This document shows positions 7,155 through 13,914 of a DNA stretch of 15,550 nt, piece by piece. The translations under genes were made by a program, and so were the position numbers. How positions within the stretch are numbered: the stretch's first letter is position 1; every line of letters begins with the position of its first letter. The notes under the pieces were generated by a model. It had not been told where the DNA came from. It did no database searches and worked only from the letters and a program-made list of their open reading frames with translations. This DNA comes from UBA9464 sp003445095 (lineage in GTDB: Bacteria; Verrucomicrobiota; Verrucomicrobiia; Limisphaerales; UBA9464). Location: NCBI GenBank assembly GCA_035437945.1, contig DAOMZG010000153.1, positions 1-15,550 of the forward strand, read 5' to 3'.

Positions 7155-8249
7155 TCACCCGGGGAGCGTGTTCGGGATCGATTGCAGGTCGCCCTTAGTT
7201 ACTTCCCAGCGGACTAATTCTCGTCCGAGATCCTTCGGCCAGTTCTCAGCGGTGCAGGTCATGAACACTTGGCCCCCGGCCTGATGCGCTTCGTTGAGTA
7301 GTGGCAGAAAGCCGGCCCGGCGCGAGGAATCGAGTTCGCCCATGACGTCATCAATCAATAACAGCGGCGGCGAACCATGCACGCCGCTCAGGAATTCGGC
7401 CTGGGCCATTTTGAGCGCGATGGCCAAGGTGCGCTTCTGTCCTTCACTCGTGAACGGTCCGGCCGGCCGGCCATTCACGGTGAACGAAACGTCATCGCGA
7501 TGCGGCCCGACTAGAGTGGTTCTATAAGTGCGTTCCCGGGTTCGGCTCGCTGCCAGAGCAACGCCGAAATCGCCTCGGATCGTTGGCAGATAATCCAGAG
7601 ACAGCTCATCGACACCGGCCGATACTCGCTGGAATGCCTGCTGGGCCAGCGGCGCGATTCGGGGCATGAGCTCTAAACGTGCCGCGATGAGTTCTTGTCC
7701 GACGCGGATCAATTCCGTGGAGAAGCCGGCCAATTGTTCCTCGTCCAATTGAGGTCGCTTGAGCAAGGCATTGCGGGCTTTCAGGGCGCGAGTGTAGCGC
7801 AGCAGCAGCGTGAGATAGTTGGGGCGGCTTTGGGTCAGCAGCAGGTCGAGAAATCGCCGCCGGCCTCGCGACGTTCCCTTCACGAGCTGGACATCGTCAG
7901 TACAGAAAACGACGGCGCGCAGAGTCCCTAAGTAATCGCTGAGGCGCTTAACCGGCGTTCCGTTGAGGGACAGGCTTCGCTCTCGGGCCGACCAATAGAT
8001 CTTGATCGACGAGCGCCCCTGGCCTTCGACGGTGGCGCCCACAAAGTAGCCTTTTGCCTGTTCGCGAACTAACTGAGCCCCACCGGCGCCGCGGAACGAT
8101 CGCAGAGTCGCCAGGAGGTAGATCGCCTCGAGCAGGTTGGTCTTTCCTTGAGCATTGGCGCCCAGAAGCAGGTGGAAGCCGGGTGAGAATGTGGCGTCCA
8201 GGCGGGCGTAATTGCGGAAGTCGCGAAGTCGAAGTTGCGCCAGGTGCAC
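7155..8249 (-). CDS. recF: RecF, DNA replication/repair ATPase
   Basis: RecF is an SMC-like ATPase that, with RecO and RecR, helps load RecA at gapped DNA. Counting from an ATG at 8270 (371 residues), Walker A is GANAQGKT (37-44), GPHRDD is at 255-260, the ABC signature SEGQKR is at 275-280, and Walker B is LLLIDDVMGELD (303-314). All are characteristic of RecF. I place the start at the GTG at 8249-8247 (364 residues), because VHLAQLRLRDFRNY matches the usual RecF N-terminus; the ATG at 8270 is the alternative. Neither has a good ribosome binding site. It is not beside dnaA, dnaN or gyrB here but stands alone, convergent with a hypothetical gene and divergent from the S8 protease, whose reading frame extends into the recF 5' end. 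Confidence 0.95.
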   Translation of the reverse strand: MHLAQLRLRDFRNYARLDATFSPGFHLLLGANAQGKTNLLEAIYLLATLRSFRGAGGAQLVREQAKGYFVGATVEGQGRSSIKIYWSARERSLSLNGTPVKRLSDYLGTLRAVVFCTDDVQLVKGTSRGRRRFLDLLLTQSRPNYLTLLLRYTRALKARNALLKRPQLDEEQLAGFSTELIRVGQELIAARLELMPRIAPLAQQAFQRVSAGVDELSLDYLPTIRGDFGVALAASRTRERTYRTTLVGPHRDDVSFTVNGRPAGPFTSEGQKRTLAIALKMAQAEFLSGVHGSPPLLLIDDVMGELDSSRRAGFLPLLNEAHQAGGQVFMTCTAENWPKDLGRELVRWEVTKGDLQSIPNTLPG

Positions 8250-8325
8250 GGGCCAACCATGCGAAACCAAACCGAGACTGCAAAGGTTCGTGGCAATCGG
8301 TCGCGGACCTGCTTTGTTTTCGCTG

Positions 8326-10584
8326 GTGAATGATCGCGCGCGACTGCTGCTGATAGCCGTGGTGGGACTGCTGACGGCCGTCGCCCAGGCAGAGCGCGTC
8401 GAATTCCGTTCGCCCCGGTGGGTGACCTATCAGTTGGAAACCAACGCTCCCGCCGCACTCCGGGTCGCGCCACGCTGGTTTCCGGCCCGTCGAGTCGACA
8501 CCGGACGCCAGGTCGAATTCGGACGACGCGTGGTGGTGCAATGCGGGTCCAACATTCCTCCGTTGTTTCGGCGCCTCGTGCCGGGACTGCGAATCCAGCG
8601 GCGAGCGGACGAACGAACTTGGGTGCTCGGCGCCGCTAGCCCGCAGGAGGCGATCAGGGCCGCGGAGCTTCTGTCGCAAACTCCCGGAATCGAATCGGCC
8701 GCACCGACAACTCGGCGTCGCGTTCGACCTCACTTCTCTTTGGCTCCGTCTCCCAATGACCCGTATTTCTTAAGACAGTACTCGCTCTCAACTGACGACC
8801 CAGACTCGTCGTTTTTGCCGGTCGCGGCGGATTTGAATCTACGCGAGGCATGGTGTTATGCCCACGGCGAAGGGGTTATCGTCGGGGTGGGCGATGATGG
8901 GATCGAAGGCACGCACCCAGATTTGGCCGCCAATTTCGCGGGGCCGAACTACAATTTCCTGACCGACACTCCAGGCGGCGACCCAGCCGACCGAACCTTA
9001 TTCCACGGTACCGCGGTTGCGGGGTTGATTGCGGCGGTGGGCGACAATCACCTCGGACTCAGCGGAGTGGCGCCGAAGGCTAAGTTGGCCAGTTGGGTCA
9101 TCTTTGACCAGACCGACACCAACGAGCCGGATGATGCAGGATTTGCTGCGATGTTCGGAACTGCCAACCAAGCCGTGGGTGTTCAAAATCATTCCTGGGG
9201 TAATGCCGATACCTCTTTCGTTCAGGTCAGTTTGCTTGAGAACCTCGCGGTGGAAAAAGCGGTGACCGAAGGCCGCGCTGGCCGTGGAGTGGTCATTGTT
9301 CGATCGGCCGGCAATACTCGCCAATCGTTTGTGGGCGCACCCGTTGGCGATGCCAATCTCGATGGTTATGCGAATGATCCGCGCCAGATCGCGGTCGCCG
9401 CGGTCCGAACCGATGGACGCGTGACCAGTTACAGCACGCCCGGATCTTGTGTTTTGGTGGCGGCGCCCGGAGGGGATTATCGGGGCGGCTATCCCGGATT
9501 AATCACGACGGATCGCACGGGATTCGATGGTCTCAACGCGGTAAGGGATCCTCTCGACCCGACCTCGTTTGATTACTTGGTGGGTTCCCGGCTGTTCGTC
9601 GGCACTTCGGCCGCCGCGCCGTTAGTTTCGGGTCTGGCTGCCCTGATTGTTTCTGCCCGACCGGAGCTCCATTGGTTCGAGGTGCAACAGATCATCGCAT
9701 TGGCCGCGCGCCACGTGAATCTGACGGACGGGGAAATTCAAGCCAATGGCGCGGGGCTCCGAGTTAGTCCCAATGTCGGCTTCGGAGTTCCTGATGCTGG
9801 AGTAGCGCTCCGATTGGCGTTGGGTTGGCGGCTGCAGCCGCTGCCCCAGGAAGTTCGCTCCGTTCTCGCGGGACCCCGCGTGATTCCCGATCAGACACCC
9901 GAGGGAACGTTGAGTCCGTTGGGGCTAGAATTTCCGATCGACCAGGCGCTGGTCGTCCAACATGTGCGACTCAAAGTGCTTTGGTCGCATCCGAGCGGCC
10001 AAGAGCTTCGCGTGGATCTTATTTCGCCGGCAGGGACGCGCAGTTCGCTGTTACGCACTGGCACGGCTGACGAGCCAGTCCCGGACGAGTGGACTTTTTC
10101 CTCGGCGGGTCACCTCGGCGAGACCAGTCGAGGTGTTTGGAAGGCTGAATTTACTGATACTCGCAGCGGGCAATCGGGCCAGGTCGGGGAAGTTACTTTA
10201 ATTCTCGACGGCCGCCCCACTGCCGATTCGGACAACGACGGGCTCGACGACGACTGGGAGAGTCAGTGGTTCGGTTCGCTCGACGGCGACCCAAGAGACG
10301 ATCCCGACGGCGACGGCTGGAACAATGCGGCGGAACAGATGGCGGGCCGCGATCCTACTCGGCCGGACGAGGACTTTTCCGTGAGCCTGGGCACGCTGGA
10401 TAGTCAACGCTTGCGTCTTTCGTGGCCGAGCAATGCCGGACAGCAATTTGAAGTCTGGGGTGCTCGGTCTATCGGTGGACCGTTCACGTTGCTAACGAAC
10501 GTTCCGAGCCGATTTCCAGAATCCGGTTGGATGTTGCCCCCCCTTTCCGATTCCCAGGTATTCACGGTGCGCCGAGTCCCGTGA
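8326..10584 (+). CDS. Secreted kexin-like S8 serine protease with P-domain
   Basis: From the GTG at 8326 the product has 752 residues. LLLIAVVGLLTAVAQA is a good signal peptide ending before ERVEF. A prodomain-like region follows (about 22-140). The subtilase catalytic residues are Asp190 (GVGDDGIEGTHPDL), His227 (FHGTAVAGLIAA) and Ser428 (GTSAAAPLVSGLAAL); the likely oxyanion Asn330 is in SAGN. The DDGIE and GTSAAAP forms indicate the kexin/furin (S8B) branch, supported by a P/Homo-B-like domain at about 519-632. Next is a calcium-binding, TSP3-like segment (DSDNDGLDDDWE, DPDGDGWNN; about 636-675). The tail (690-752) resembles the tail of the haloperoxidase at 4168. In-frame starts at 8212 (ATG), 8290 (GTG) and 8314 (TTG) exist; 8212 would overlap recF, so 8326 or 8290 is likelier. 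It acts outside the cytoplasm; its substrates are unknown. Confidence 0.88.
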   Translation: MNDRARLLLIAVVGLLTAVAQAERVEFRSPRWVTYQLETNAPAALRVAPRWFPARRVDTGRQVEFGRRVVVQCGSNIPPLFRRLVPGLRIQRRADERTWVLGAASPQEAIRAAELLSQTPGIESAAPTTRRRVRPHFSLAPSPNDPYFLRQYSLSTDDPDSSFLPVAADLNLREAWCYAHGEGVIVGVGDDGIEGTHPDLAANFAGPNYNFLTDTPGGDPADRTLFHGTAVAGLIAAVGDNHLGLSGVAPKAKLASWVIFDQTDTNEPDDAGFAAMFGTANQAVGVQNHSWGNADTSFVQVSLLENLAVEKAVTEGRAGRGVVIVRSAGNTRQSFVGAPVGDANLDGYANDPRQIAVAAVRTDGRVTSYSTPGSCVLVAAPGGDYRGGYPGLITTDRTGFDGLNAVRDPLDPTSFDYLVGSRLFVGTSAAAPLVSGLAALIVSARPELHWFEVQQIIALAARHVNLTDGEIQANGAGLRVSPNVGFGVPDAGVALRLALGWRLQPLPQEVRSVLAGPRVIPDQTPEGTLSPLGLEFPIDQALVVQHVRLKVLWSHPSGQELRVDLISPAGTRSSLLRTGTADEPVPDEWTFSSAGHLGETSRGVWKAEFTDTRSGQSGQVGEVTLILDGRPTADSDNDGLDDDWESQWFGSLDGDPRDDPDGDGWNNAAEQMAGRDPTRPDEDFSVSLGTLDSQRLRLSWPSNAGQQFEVWGARSIGGPFTLLTNVPSRFPESGWMLPPLSDSQVFTVRRVP

Positions 10585-10665
10585 CTCCGCCTCGTCCAAG
10601 TCCATTCGCTGCTGACGGAGAAGGTTGATTCGAGCGATTCGAACACTTCGGTTTCGCGGCCTGAT

Positions 10666-10681
10666 GTCCGCTGTGGCGGAC
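10666..10681. terminator. Small GC hairpin between convergent genes
   Basis: GTCCGC-TGTG-GCGGAC forms a perfect 6-bp stem with a 4-base loop between the protease stop and the alcohol dehydrogenase stop. Neither strand has a following T tract, so a terminator role is only a guess from position. Confidence 0.3.
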
Positions 10682-10685
10682 CCGC

Positions 10686-11885
10686 TCAGCCCGAACTTCC
10701 ATCGCCGCTCCCACGCGATTCACACGCTGAGCGATAGAGGGCCGCAAAATCATCCACGGAAGCGGGTCGCGGATTGAAGTTCGACGTCCATTGCTTAGCC
10801 GCCTCCGCTGCCAACTCGCCAATGAGGTTGGCGTTCCCGCCGGCTTCAGGGAGTGACCGGGGAATTCCCGCCCGATTCAACAACGATTCAATCCGCGCTA
10901 CCAAGGCGTCAACGGCAGCGTCTAAACCGTCGCTGACGCAGGCGATTTCCGGGGCGCTCGCGAGTTCCGCATAGGCGCGTTTCGTCGCTTCGTCCCGGGC
11001 CGCGTTGAAACGAACTACGTGCGGAAGCATCAATCCGACCGCGGCCCCATGGACGATGTCGAAATGAGCCGTCAGGGGATTGGCGCAGGCGTGCGCCGCT
11101 CCCAACATGGAGTGTTCGATCGCAGTTCCGCCAAACGCCGCCCCGAGCAGCATTTGCCCGCGGGCCTCTAAGTCGCTCGGATCGACCAGCACTTGCGGAA
11201 ACGCATGAACCAACCGCTTGAACGCCTCGTGGGAATACATCAGCGACACCGCATTCCGTTTGGTGGTGACGGTTGTCTCTACGGCGTGCGCAATGGCGTC
11301 GGTACCCGTGACGGCGGTCACCCGAGCGGGTTGAGAAACAGTAAGTTCGGGGTCAAGCACCGCGATCTTCGCTGCGGCTTTCGGATCGAGGCAGGCCATT
11401 TTCTGATGCGTCACCTCATCGGCAATCAGCGCTGCTGACTGACATTCGCTGCCGGTTCCGGCGGTAGTGGGAACCGCAATCAGCGGGAGCATCGGTCGAG
11501 GTGCTTTGCCAACCCCCCAATAATCCCGCATTTGACCCCCATTGGTGAGCAGGAAGTTTGTACCCTTGGCAGTATCCATCGAACTGCCTCCACCCAATCC
11601 GACGATGACGTTGATGTTGGCGTCGCGCGCCACCGCCAAGCACTGAGCGATGTCAGCCGTGGTAGGGTTTTCCCGGACTCGATCAAAAACGGTGACGGCT
11701 AAGCCGGCTTTGACGAGCGACTCCCGTGCGCGTTCAACGTGGCCCGCCGCCACAATGCCGCGGTCTGTGACCAGCAACGCTCGGCGGCCTCCGAGCTCCG
11801 TCGCAAACTCGCCCAGTCGCACCAGTGTTCCGTTGCCAAAAATGACTCGGGTGCGGGGCGTGATATCAAATGGAGCCGTCGTCAT
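10686..11885 (-). CDS. Iron-containing alcohol dehydrogenase
   Basis: The 399-residue product is a group III (iron-dependent) NAD(P)-linked alcohol dehydrogenase. The nucleotide-binding motif is GLGGGSSMDTAK (96-107), and PTTAGTGSE (139-147) is conserved in the family. The four metal ligands are present with FucO spacing: Asp196 and His200 (GTDAIAHAVET), His265 (GAAHACANP) and His279 (IVHGAAVGLMLPHVVRFN). I chose the ATG at 11885-11883 because MTTAPFDITPRTRVIFGNG is a typical N-terminus; the frame is open upstream to 12038 but that extension does not look like protein of this family. The substrate cannot be assigned: lactaldehyde, ethanol, butanol and maleylacetate enzymes share these motifs. 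It is a single gene, with no aldehyde dehydrogenase or pathway partner beside it. Confidence 0.92.
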   Translation of the reverse strand: MTTAPFDITPRTRVIFGNGTLVRLGEFATELGGRRALLVTDRGIVAAGHVERARESLVKAGLAVTVFDRVRENPTTADIAQCLAVARDANINVIVGLGGGSSMDTAKGTNFLLTNGGQMRDYWGVGKAPRPMLPLIAVPTTAGTGSECQSAALIADEVTHQKMACLDPKAAAKIAVLDPELTVSQPARVTAVTGTDAIAHAVETTVTTKRNAVSLMYSHEAFKRLVHAFPQVLVDPSDLEARGQMLLGAAFGGTAIEHSMLGAAHACANPLTAHFDIVHGAAVGLMLPHVVRFNAARDEATKRAYAELASAPEIACVSDGLDAAVDALVARIESLLNRAGIPRSLPEAGGNANLIGELAAEAAKQWTSNFNPRPASVDDFAALYRSACESRGSGDGSSG

Positions 11886-11959
11886 GCGTCGGTAAAGACT
11901 GGACGCCGGCGAAGGTTGTTCAACCAACGGTGACCCGCAATCTTTTGGAGCCGCACGAT

Positions 11960-11977
11960 CCAAATGAACCAAATGAA
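11960..11977. repeat. Tandem 9-base direct repeat
   Basis: CCAAATGAA occurs twice in exact tandem, upstream of both the alcohol dehydrogenase (minus) and the ilv leader (plus). It could be a binding site, or chance in a short intergenic region. Confidence 0.3.
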
Positions 11978-12044
11978 GACGCGAATTCCTTCCGATACGC
12001 CCGAACCGTCGGGCCTGATCCATCGGGCGACTTGGCAAAATCCG

Positions 12045-12074
12045 TTGACCATTGGGAAAACTCCCCCTTAGCGT
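12045..12074 (+). promoter_or_regulatory. Candidate promoter of the ilv leader
   Basis: TTGACC (12045-12050) is close to the -35 consensus. With an 18-base spacer the -10 would be TAGCGT (12069-12074), a weak match. Transcription would then begin only a few bases before the leader ATG at 12083, so the leader peptide might be translated from an almost leaderless transcript, in line with the absence of a Shine-Dalgarno there. Confidence 0.35.
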
Positions 12075-12082
12075 CCGCTCTC

Positions 12083-12133
12083 ATGAATCCGGCGCTGAGC
12101 CTCTTGGTCGTAGTCGTAGTCCTCGCGGACTGA
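12083..12133 (+). CDS. Val/Leu-rich leader peptide of the ilvN attenuator
   Basis: This 16-codon reading frame encodes MNPALSLLVVVVVLAD. Five consecutive Val codons (12107-12121, GTC GTA GTC GTA GTC) are flanked by Leu codons at 12095, 12101, 12104 and 12122. The stop at 12131-12133 is one base before a strong stem-loop and 37 bases before an intrinsic terminator, all upstream of a branched-chain amino acid gene. This is the layout of leader peptides of the ilv/leu operons, where shortage of charged tRNA stalls the ribosome and prevents termination. Unlike several enteric ilv leaders there is no isoleucine codon, so valine is the likely main signal with leucine secondary. No Shine-Dalgarno precedes the ATG. 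The peptide is probably made only as a sensor. I found no named homologue. Confidence 0.75.
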   Translation: MNPALSLLVVVVVLAD

Positions 12134-12134
12134 C

Positions 12135-12172
12135 GGCGACCTGGAGATTTTTGCACCGGCTTCCAGGTCGCC
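12135..12172 (+). promoter_or_regulatory. Putative antiterminator stem of the ilvN attenuator
   Basis: GGCGACCTGGA (12135-12145) pairs perfectly over 11 bases with TCCAGGTCGCC (12162-12172). The 3' arm shares bases 12171-12172 with the terminator stem, so the two cannot both form fully. The 5' arm starts one base after the leader stop codon. A ribosome reaching the stop would mask it and favour the terminator, while one stalled on the Val codons would leave it free. The leader's GGTCG (12106-12110) can also pair with CGACC (12137-12141), the expected alternative 1:2 pairing. Confidence 0.65.
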
Positions 12173-12192
12173 CGCGGTTCGCCGCGGGTTTT
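12171..12192 (+). terminator. Intrinsic terminator (attenuator) before ilvN
   Basis: CCCGCGG (12171-12177), TTCG loop (12178-12181), CCGCGGG (12182-12188) and TTTT (12189-12192) make a perfect 7-bp GC stem with a very stable UUCG tetraloop and a short T tract. It lies 104 bases before the ilvN start and 37 bases after the leader stop. A terminator upstream of the gene it precedes implies conditional readthrough. The 5' arm can alternatively pair with CGCGG in the last leader codons (12124-12128). Confidence 0.8.
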
Positions 12193-12295
12193 GGCTTTCG
12201 GGGCTCGGCACCCGCCGGTACCCCGCCAACTGACCAAGTTTCAATTGCTAGTTTGAATCAACAACGACGCAGCCAGAGTCCAGTCCTAAGCCACT

Positions 12296-12769
12296 ATGCG
12301 CCACACCATCTCGATTCTTGTCGAAAACAAATTCGGCGTGCTCACCCGCGTCGCCGGTTTGTTTTCCGGCCGCGGCTACAACATCGATTCGCTGAATGTT
12401 GCTCCCACCCATGATGCCACCCTGTCCCGCATGACAATCGTGACCCGAGGTGACAACGCCACGGTGGAACAAATCGTCAAGCAACTCGACAAGCTGATCG
12501 ATGTTGTGAAGGTCATCGACTACCGCCAAGGCGACTACATCGACCGCGAACTCGTCCTCGTTAAAGTTGCGACCGGCTCCGACAATCGGGCCGAAGTTGC
12601 CCAAATGGCGGAGCTCTTCCGCGCCAAAGTGGTGGATGTCCAAGCGGACAACCTGACCATCGAAATCACGGGGGGTGAAGGGAAGATCGAGAAGTTCATC
12701 ATGTTGATGAAGGGCTTTGGAATTATCGACCTAACTCGCACCGGCCAGGTGGCGCTGCCTCGAAGCTAG
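12296..12769 (+). CDS. ilvN: Acetolactate synthase small (regulatory) subunit
   Basis: The 157-residue product matches the IlvN/IlvH regulatory subunit, which binds the catalytic subunit of acetohydroxyacid synthase and makes it valine-sensitive in the first common step of branched-chain amino acid synthesis. Residues about 2-75 form the ACT domain: HTISILVENKFGVLTRVAGLF then GRGYNIDSLNVAPTHD and MTIVTRGD, all family signatures. The C-terminal domain (about 80-157) includes RELVLVKV and IEITGGEGKIEKFI. The ATG at 12296 gives the standard N-terminus. No Shine-Dalgarno is visible. Unusually, no ilvB catalytic gene precedes it and the gene after it points the other way, so it is probably a single-gene transcript with its own Val/Leu attenuator. 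The length is normal for the short form. Confidence 0.96.
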   Translation: MRHTISILVENKFGVLTRVAGLFSGRGYNIDSLNVAPTHDATLSRMTIVTRGDNATVEQIVKQLDKLIDVVKVIDYRQGDYIDRELVLVKVATGSDNRAEVAQMAELFRAKVVDVQADNLTIEITGGEGKIEKFIMLMKGFGIIDLTRTGQVALPRS

Positions 12770-12877
12770 TACCCGTCACGGCACTGAACGCGGGAGTGTG
12801 AAAAACCGGCCCCGTCGGGAAAGTTGGGCGCGGCACTCGGGAGTTGAGGATTGTGTGCCTCAGAAGTGACCGCAGCA

Positions 12878-13339
12878 TCAGGCCTTGCCGCCGAAGGTGC
12901 AGTGATCGTCGAGGTCCAGAAGGTCAAACCAAGTGGTAACGTCCTCTCGCGTCGCGCTGAATTTTCTTACCGAATCCGCGAATTCGGTGAGCGTCTCGTA
13001 GTCGCTGTCCGGGGTGCGGCTTAGGTGATACTGGCTCCAAGCTGCGATTTCCCACGGCTGGCGCTTATTCTTGGCGTTGGCGTGAATCCACTCGAGCAGT
13101 TCACCGTCGCCGCCGCCTTTCGCGATTTCCTGCGTCAATGATTCATGGTCAAGCCCTACAAAGCCGAAAAAGTGCCGGTCGATGCCTTTGCCGCTATATC
13201 GGTATTCGCCGAGCTTGCCAGCGAGTGAAGCGCGGCCTTTGTCGAGGATCCGCGGCAAGAGAACGTATCCACCCAGCCGGACGCGCGGGCTGCGCGGGGG
13301 GCGTTGAGTAAGATCAGGAGCAGTGTTTGTGATGTTCAT
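12878..13339 (-). CDS. DUF5069 domain protein
   Basis: The 153-residue product matches the DUF5069 family seen mainly in Verrucomicrobia, Planctomycetes and some other bacteria. The N-terminal signature is DLTQRPPRSPRVRLGGYVLL then PRILDKGRASLAGKLGEYRY. This is followed by RHFFGFVGLDHESL (about 55-68), and a C-terminal WFDLLDLDDHCTFGGKA. There is no signal peptide or membrane helix, so it should be cytoplasmic. The biochemical role of the family is not known to me. It is convergent with ilvN and separated from tRNA-Asn by 437 non-coding bases. The ATG at 13339-13337 has no strong ribosome binding site. Confidence 0.85.
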   Translation of the reverse strand: MNITNTAPDLTQRPPRSPRVRLGGYVLLPRILDKGRASLAGKLGEYRYSGKGIDRHFFGFVGLDHESLTQEIAKGGGDGELLEWIHANAKNKRQPWEIAAWSQYHLSRTPDSDYETLTEFADSVRKFSATREDVTTWFDLLDLDDHCTFGGKA

Positions 13340-13776
13340 GGAACGGATTGGCAGTAGTTGAGTCCTTGGCGCTCGAATCCATCAACGCAGGCCGCCAGCA
13401 ATGTAGGGCGATTCCGCGGCGGATCTTGCGCGCACCTAGGTCCTTCGACAATGAGCGCGCGGTGGCATCGACCATCTGTCACTAGTCAGTAACAGAGACG
13501 CCACCCGCAAATGTTTTAGCAGAATGTTTGGGCGCAGAGCAGCGTCGGGGGATTGATTGCAGGGTGGAATGACGATTTTAGAGTGAGCAGCCGCCAAGTG
13601 TCCACGCCGTCCGTGCCGCCACCTGAAGAATCTCCGCATTGTTTTCAGGCACGAGCGTCGTGACGAGGAGTCGACCGCCGCGAGGGGAGGTCGGAGCAGG
13701 GGAGGAGCAAACTTTCGACAAAAAGCTTTTGACGGTGTGGAAAATGCGTCGCTACGTTCCGCGCCCGCTACAAAGT
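13340..13776. other. Non-coding gap upstream of tRNA-Asn
   Basis: I see no protein gene in these 437 bases. The minus frame crossing it is antisense to the tRNA and is not a real protein. The right part holds a promoter-like sequence (13729-13758). The remainder, including GTCACTAGTCAGTAAC near 13478-13493, contains no repeat or RNA gene that I can name. Confidence 0.5.
13729..13758 (+). promoter_or_regulatory. trnN: Candidate promoter of tRNA-Asn
   Basis: TTGACG (13729-13734), an 18-base spacer, then TACGTT (13753-13758). The -35 is five of six to consensus and the -10 is weak. Transcription would start roughly 10 bases before the mature tRNA end, a plausible 5' leader. Confidence 0.45.
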
Positions 13777-13851
13777 TCCAGAGTAGCTCAATGGTAGAGC
13801 ACGCGGCTGTTAACCGTGGGGTTGTAGGTTCGAGTCCTACCTCTGGAGCCA
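13777..13851 (+). tRNA. trnN: tRNA-Asn (anticodon GTT)
   Basis: A complete cloverleaf is present. The acceptor arms TCCAGAG (13777-13783) and CTCTGGA (13841-13847) pair fully. A D-arm (AGCTCAATGGTAGAGC) is present. The anticodon arm CGCGG-CTGTTAA-CCGTG has anticodon GTT, read as Asn. The T-arm is GTAGGTTCGAGTCCTAC. The discriminator base is G13848, as usual for tRNA-Asn, and CCA is encoded (13849-13851). The gene is intact even though an integrase gene follows directly, as expected when the integrating element restores the tRNA 3' end. Confidence 0.97.
13823..13851 (+). other. Probable attachment-site core in the tRNA 3' end
   Basis: tRNA-encoded integration sites usually use the T-arm to the 3' end as crossover core, and a tyrosine recombinase gene begins about 60 bases downstream. 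The matching right-end repeat is not in the window, so the core is inferred from position only. Confidence 0.35.
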
Positions 13852-13880
13852 ACTTTTAAAGGGGTTTTCGATGTTTGGTT

Positions 13881-13910
13881 GACTTTTTCCGAAGGATTTC
13901 CGAAAAAGTC
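13881..13910. repeat. 9-bp inverted repeat upstream of the integrase
   Basis: GACTTTTTC (13881-13889) and GAAAAAGTC (13902-13910) are exact reverse complements with a 12-base loop. The repeat lies between the tRNA 3' end and the likely GTG start of the integrase. It could be a recombinase or excisionase arm site, an integrase operator, or an RNA hairpin closing the tRNA transcript. No T tract follows on the plus strand. Confidence 0.55.
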
Positions 13911-13914
13911 ACCC

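Noticed and set aside
7948..8733. Minus-strand 261-residue frame
   Set aside because: It overlaps recF in another frame and the protease antisense; Arg/Ser/Pro-rich shadow without motifs.
12193..12295. A second riboswitch-like structure between the attenuator and ilvN
   Set aside because: GC-rich patches exist but I could not find a long, consistent stem or a known aptamer core.
13436..13852. Minus-strand 138-residue frame beginning MAPEVGLEPTTPRLTAACST
   Set aside because: It is the antisense of the tRNA-Asn gene, a well-known spurious protein type; the rest has no protein-like pattern.
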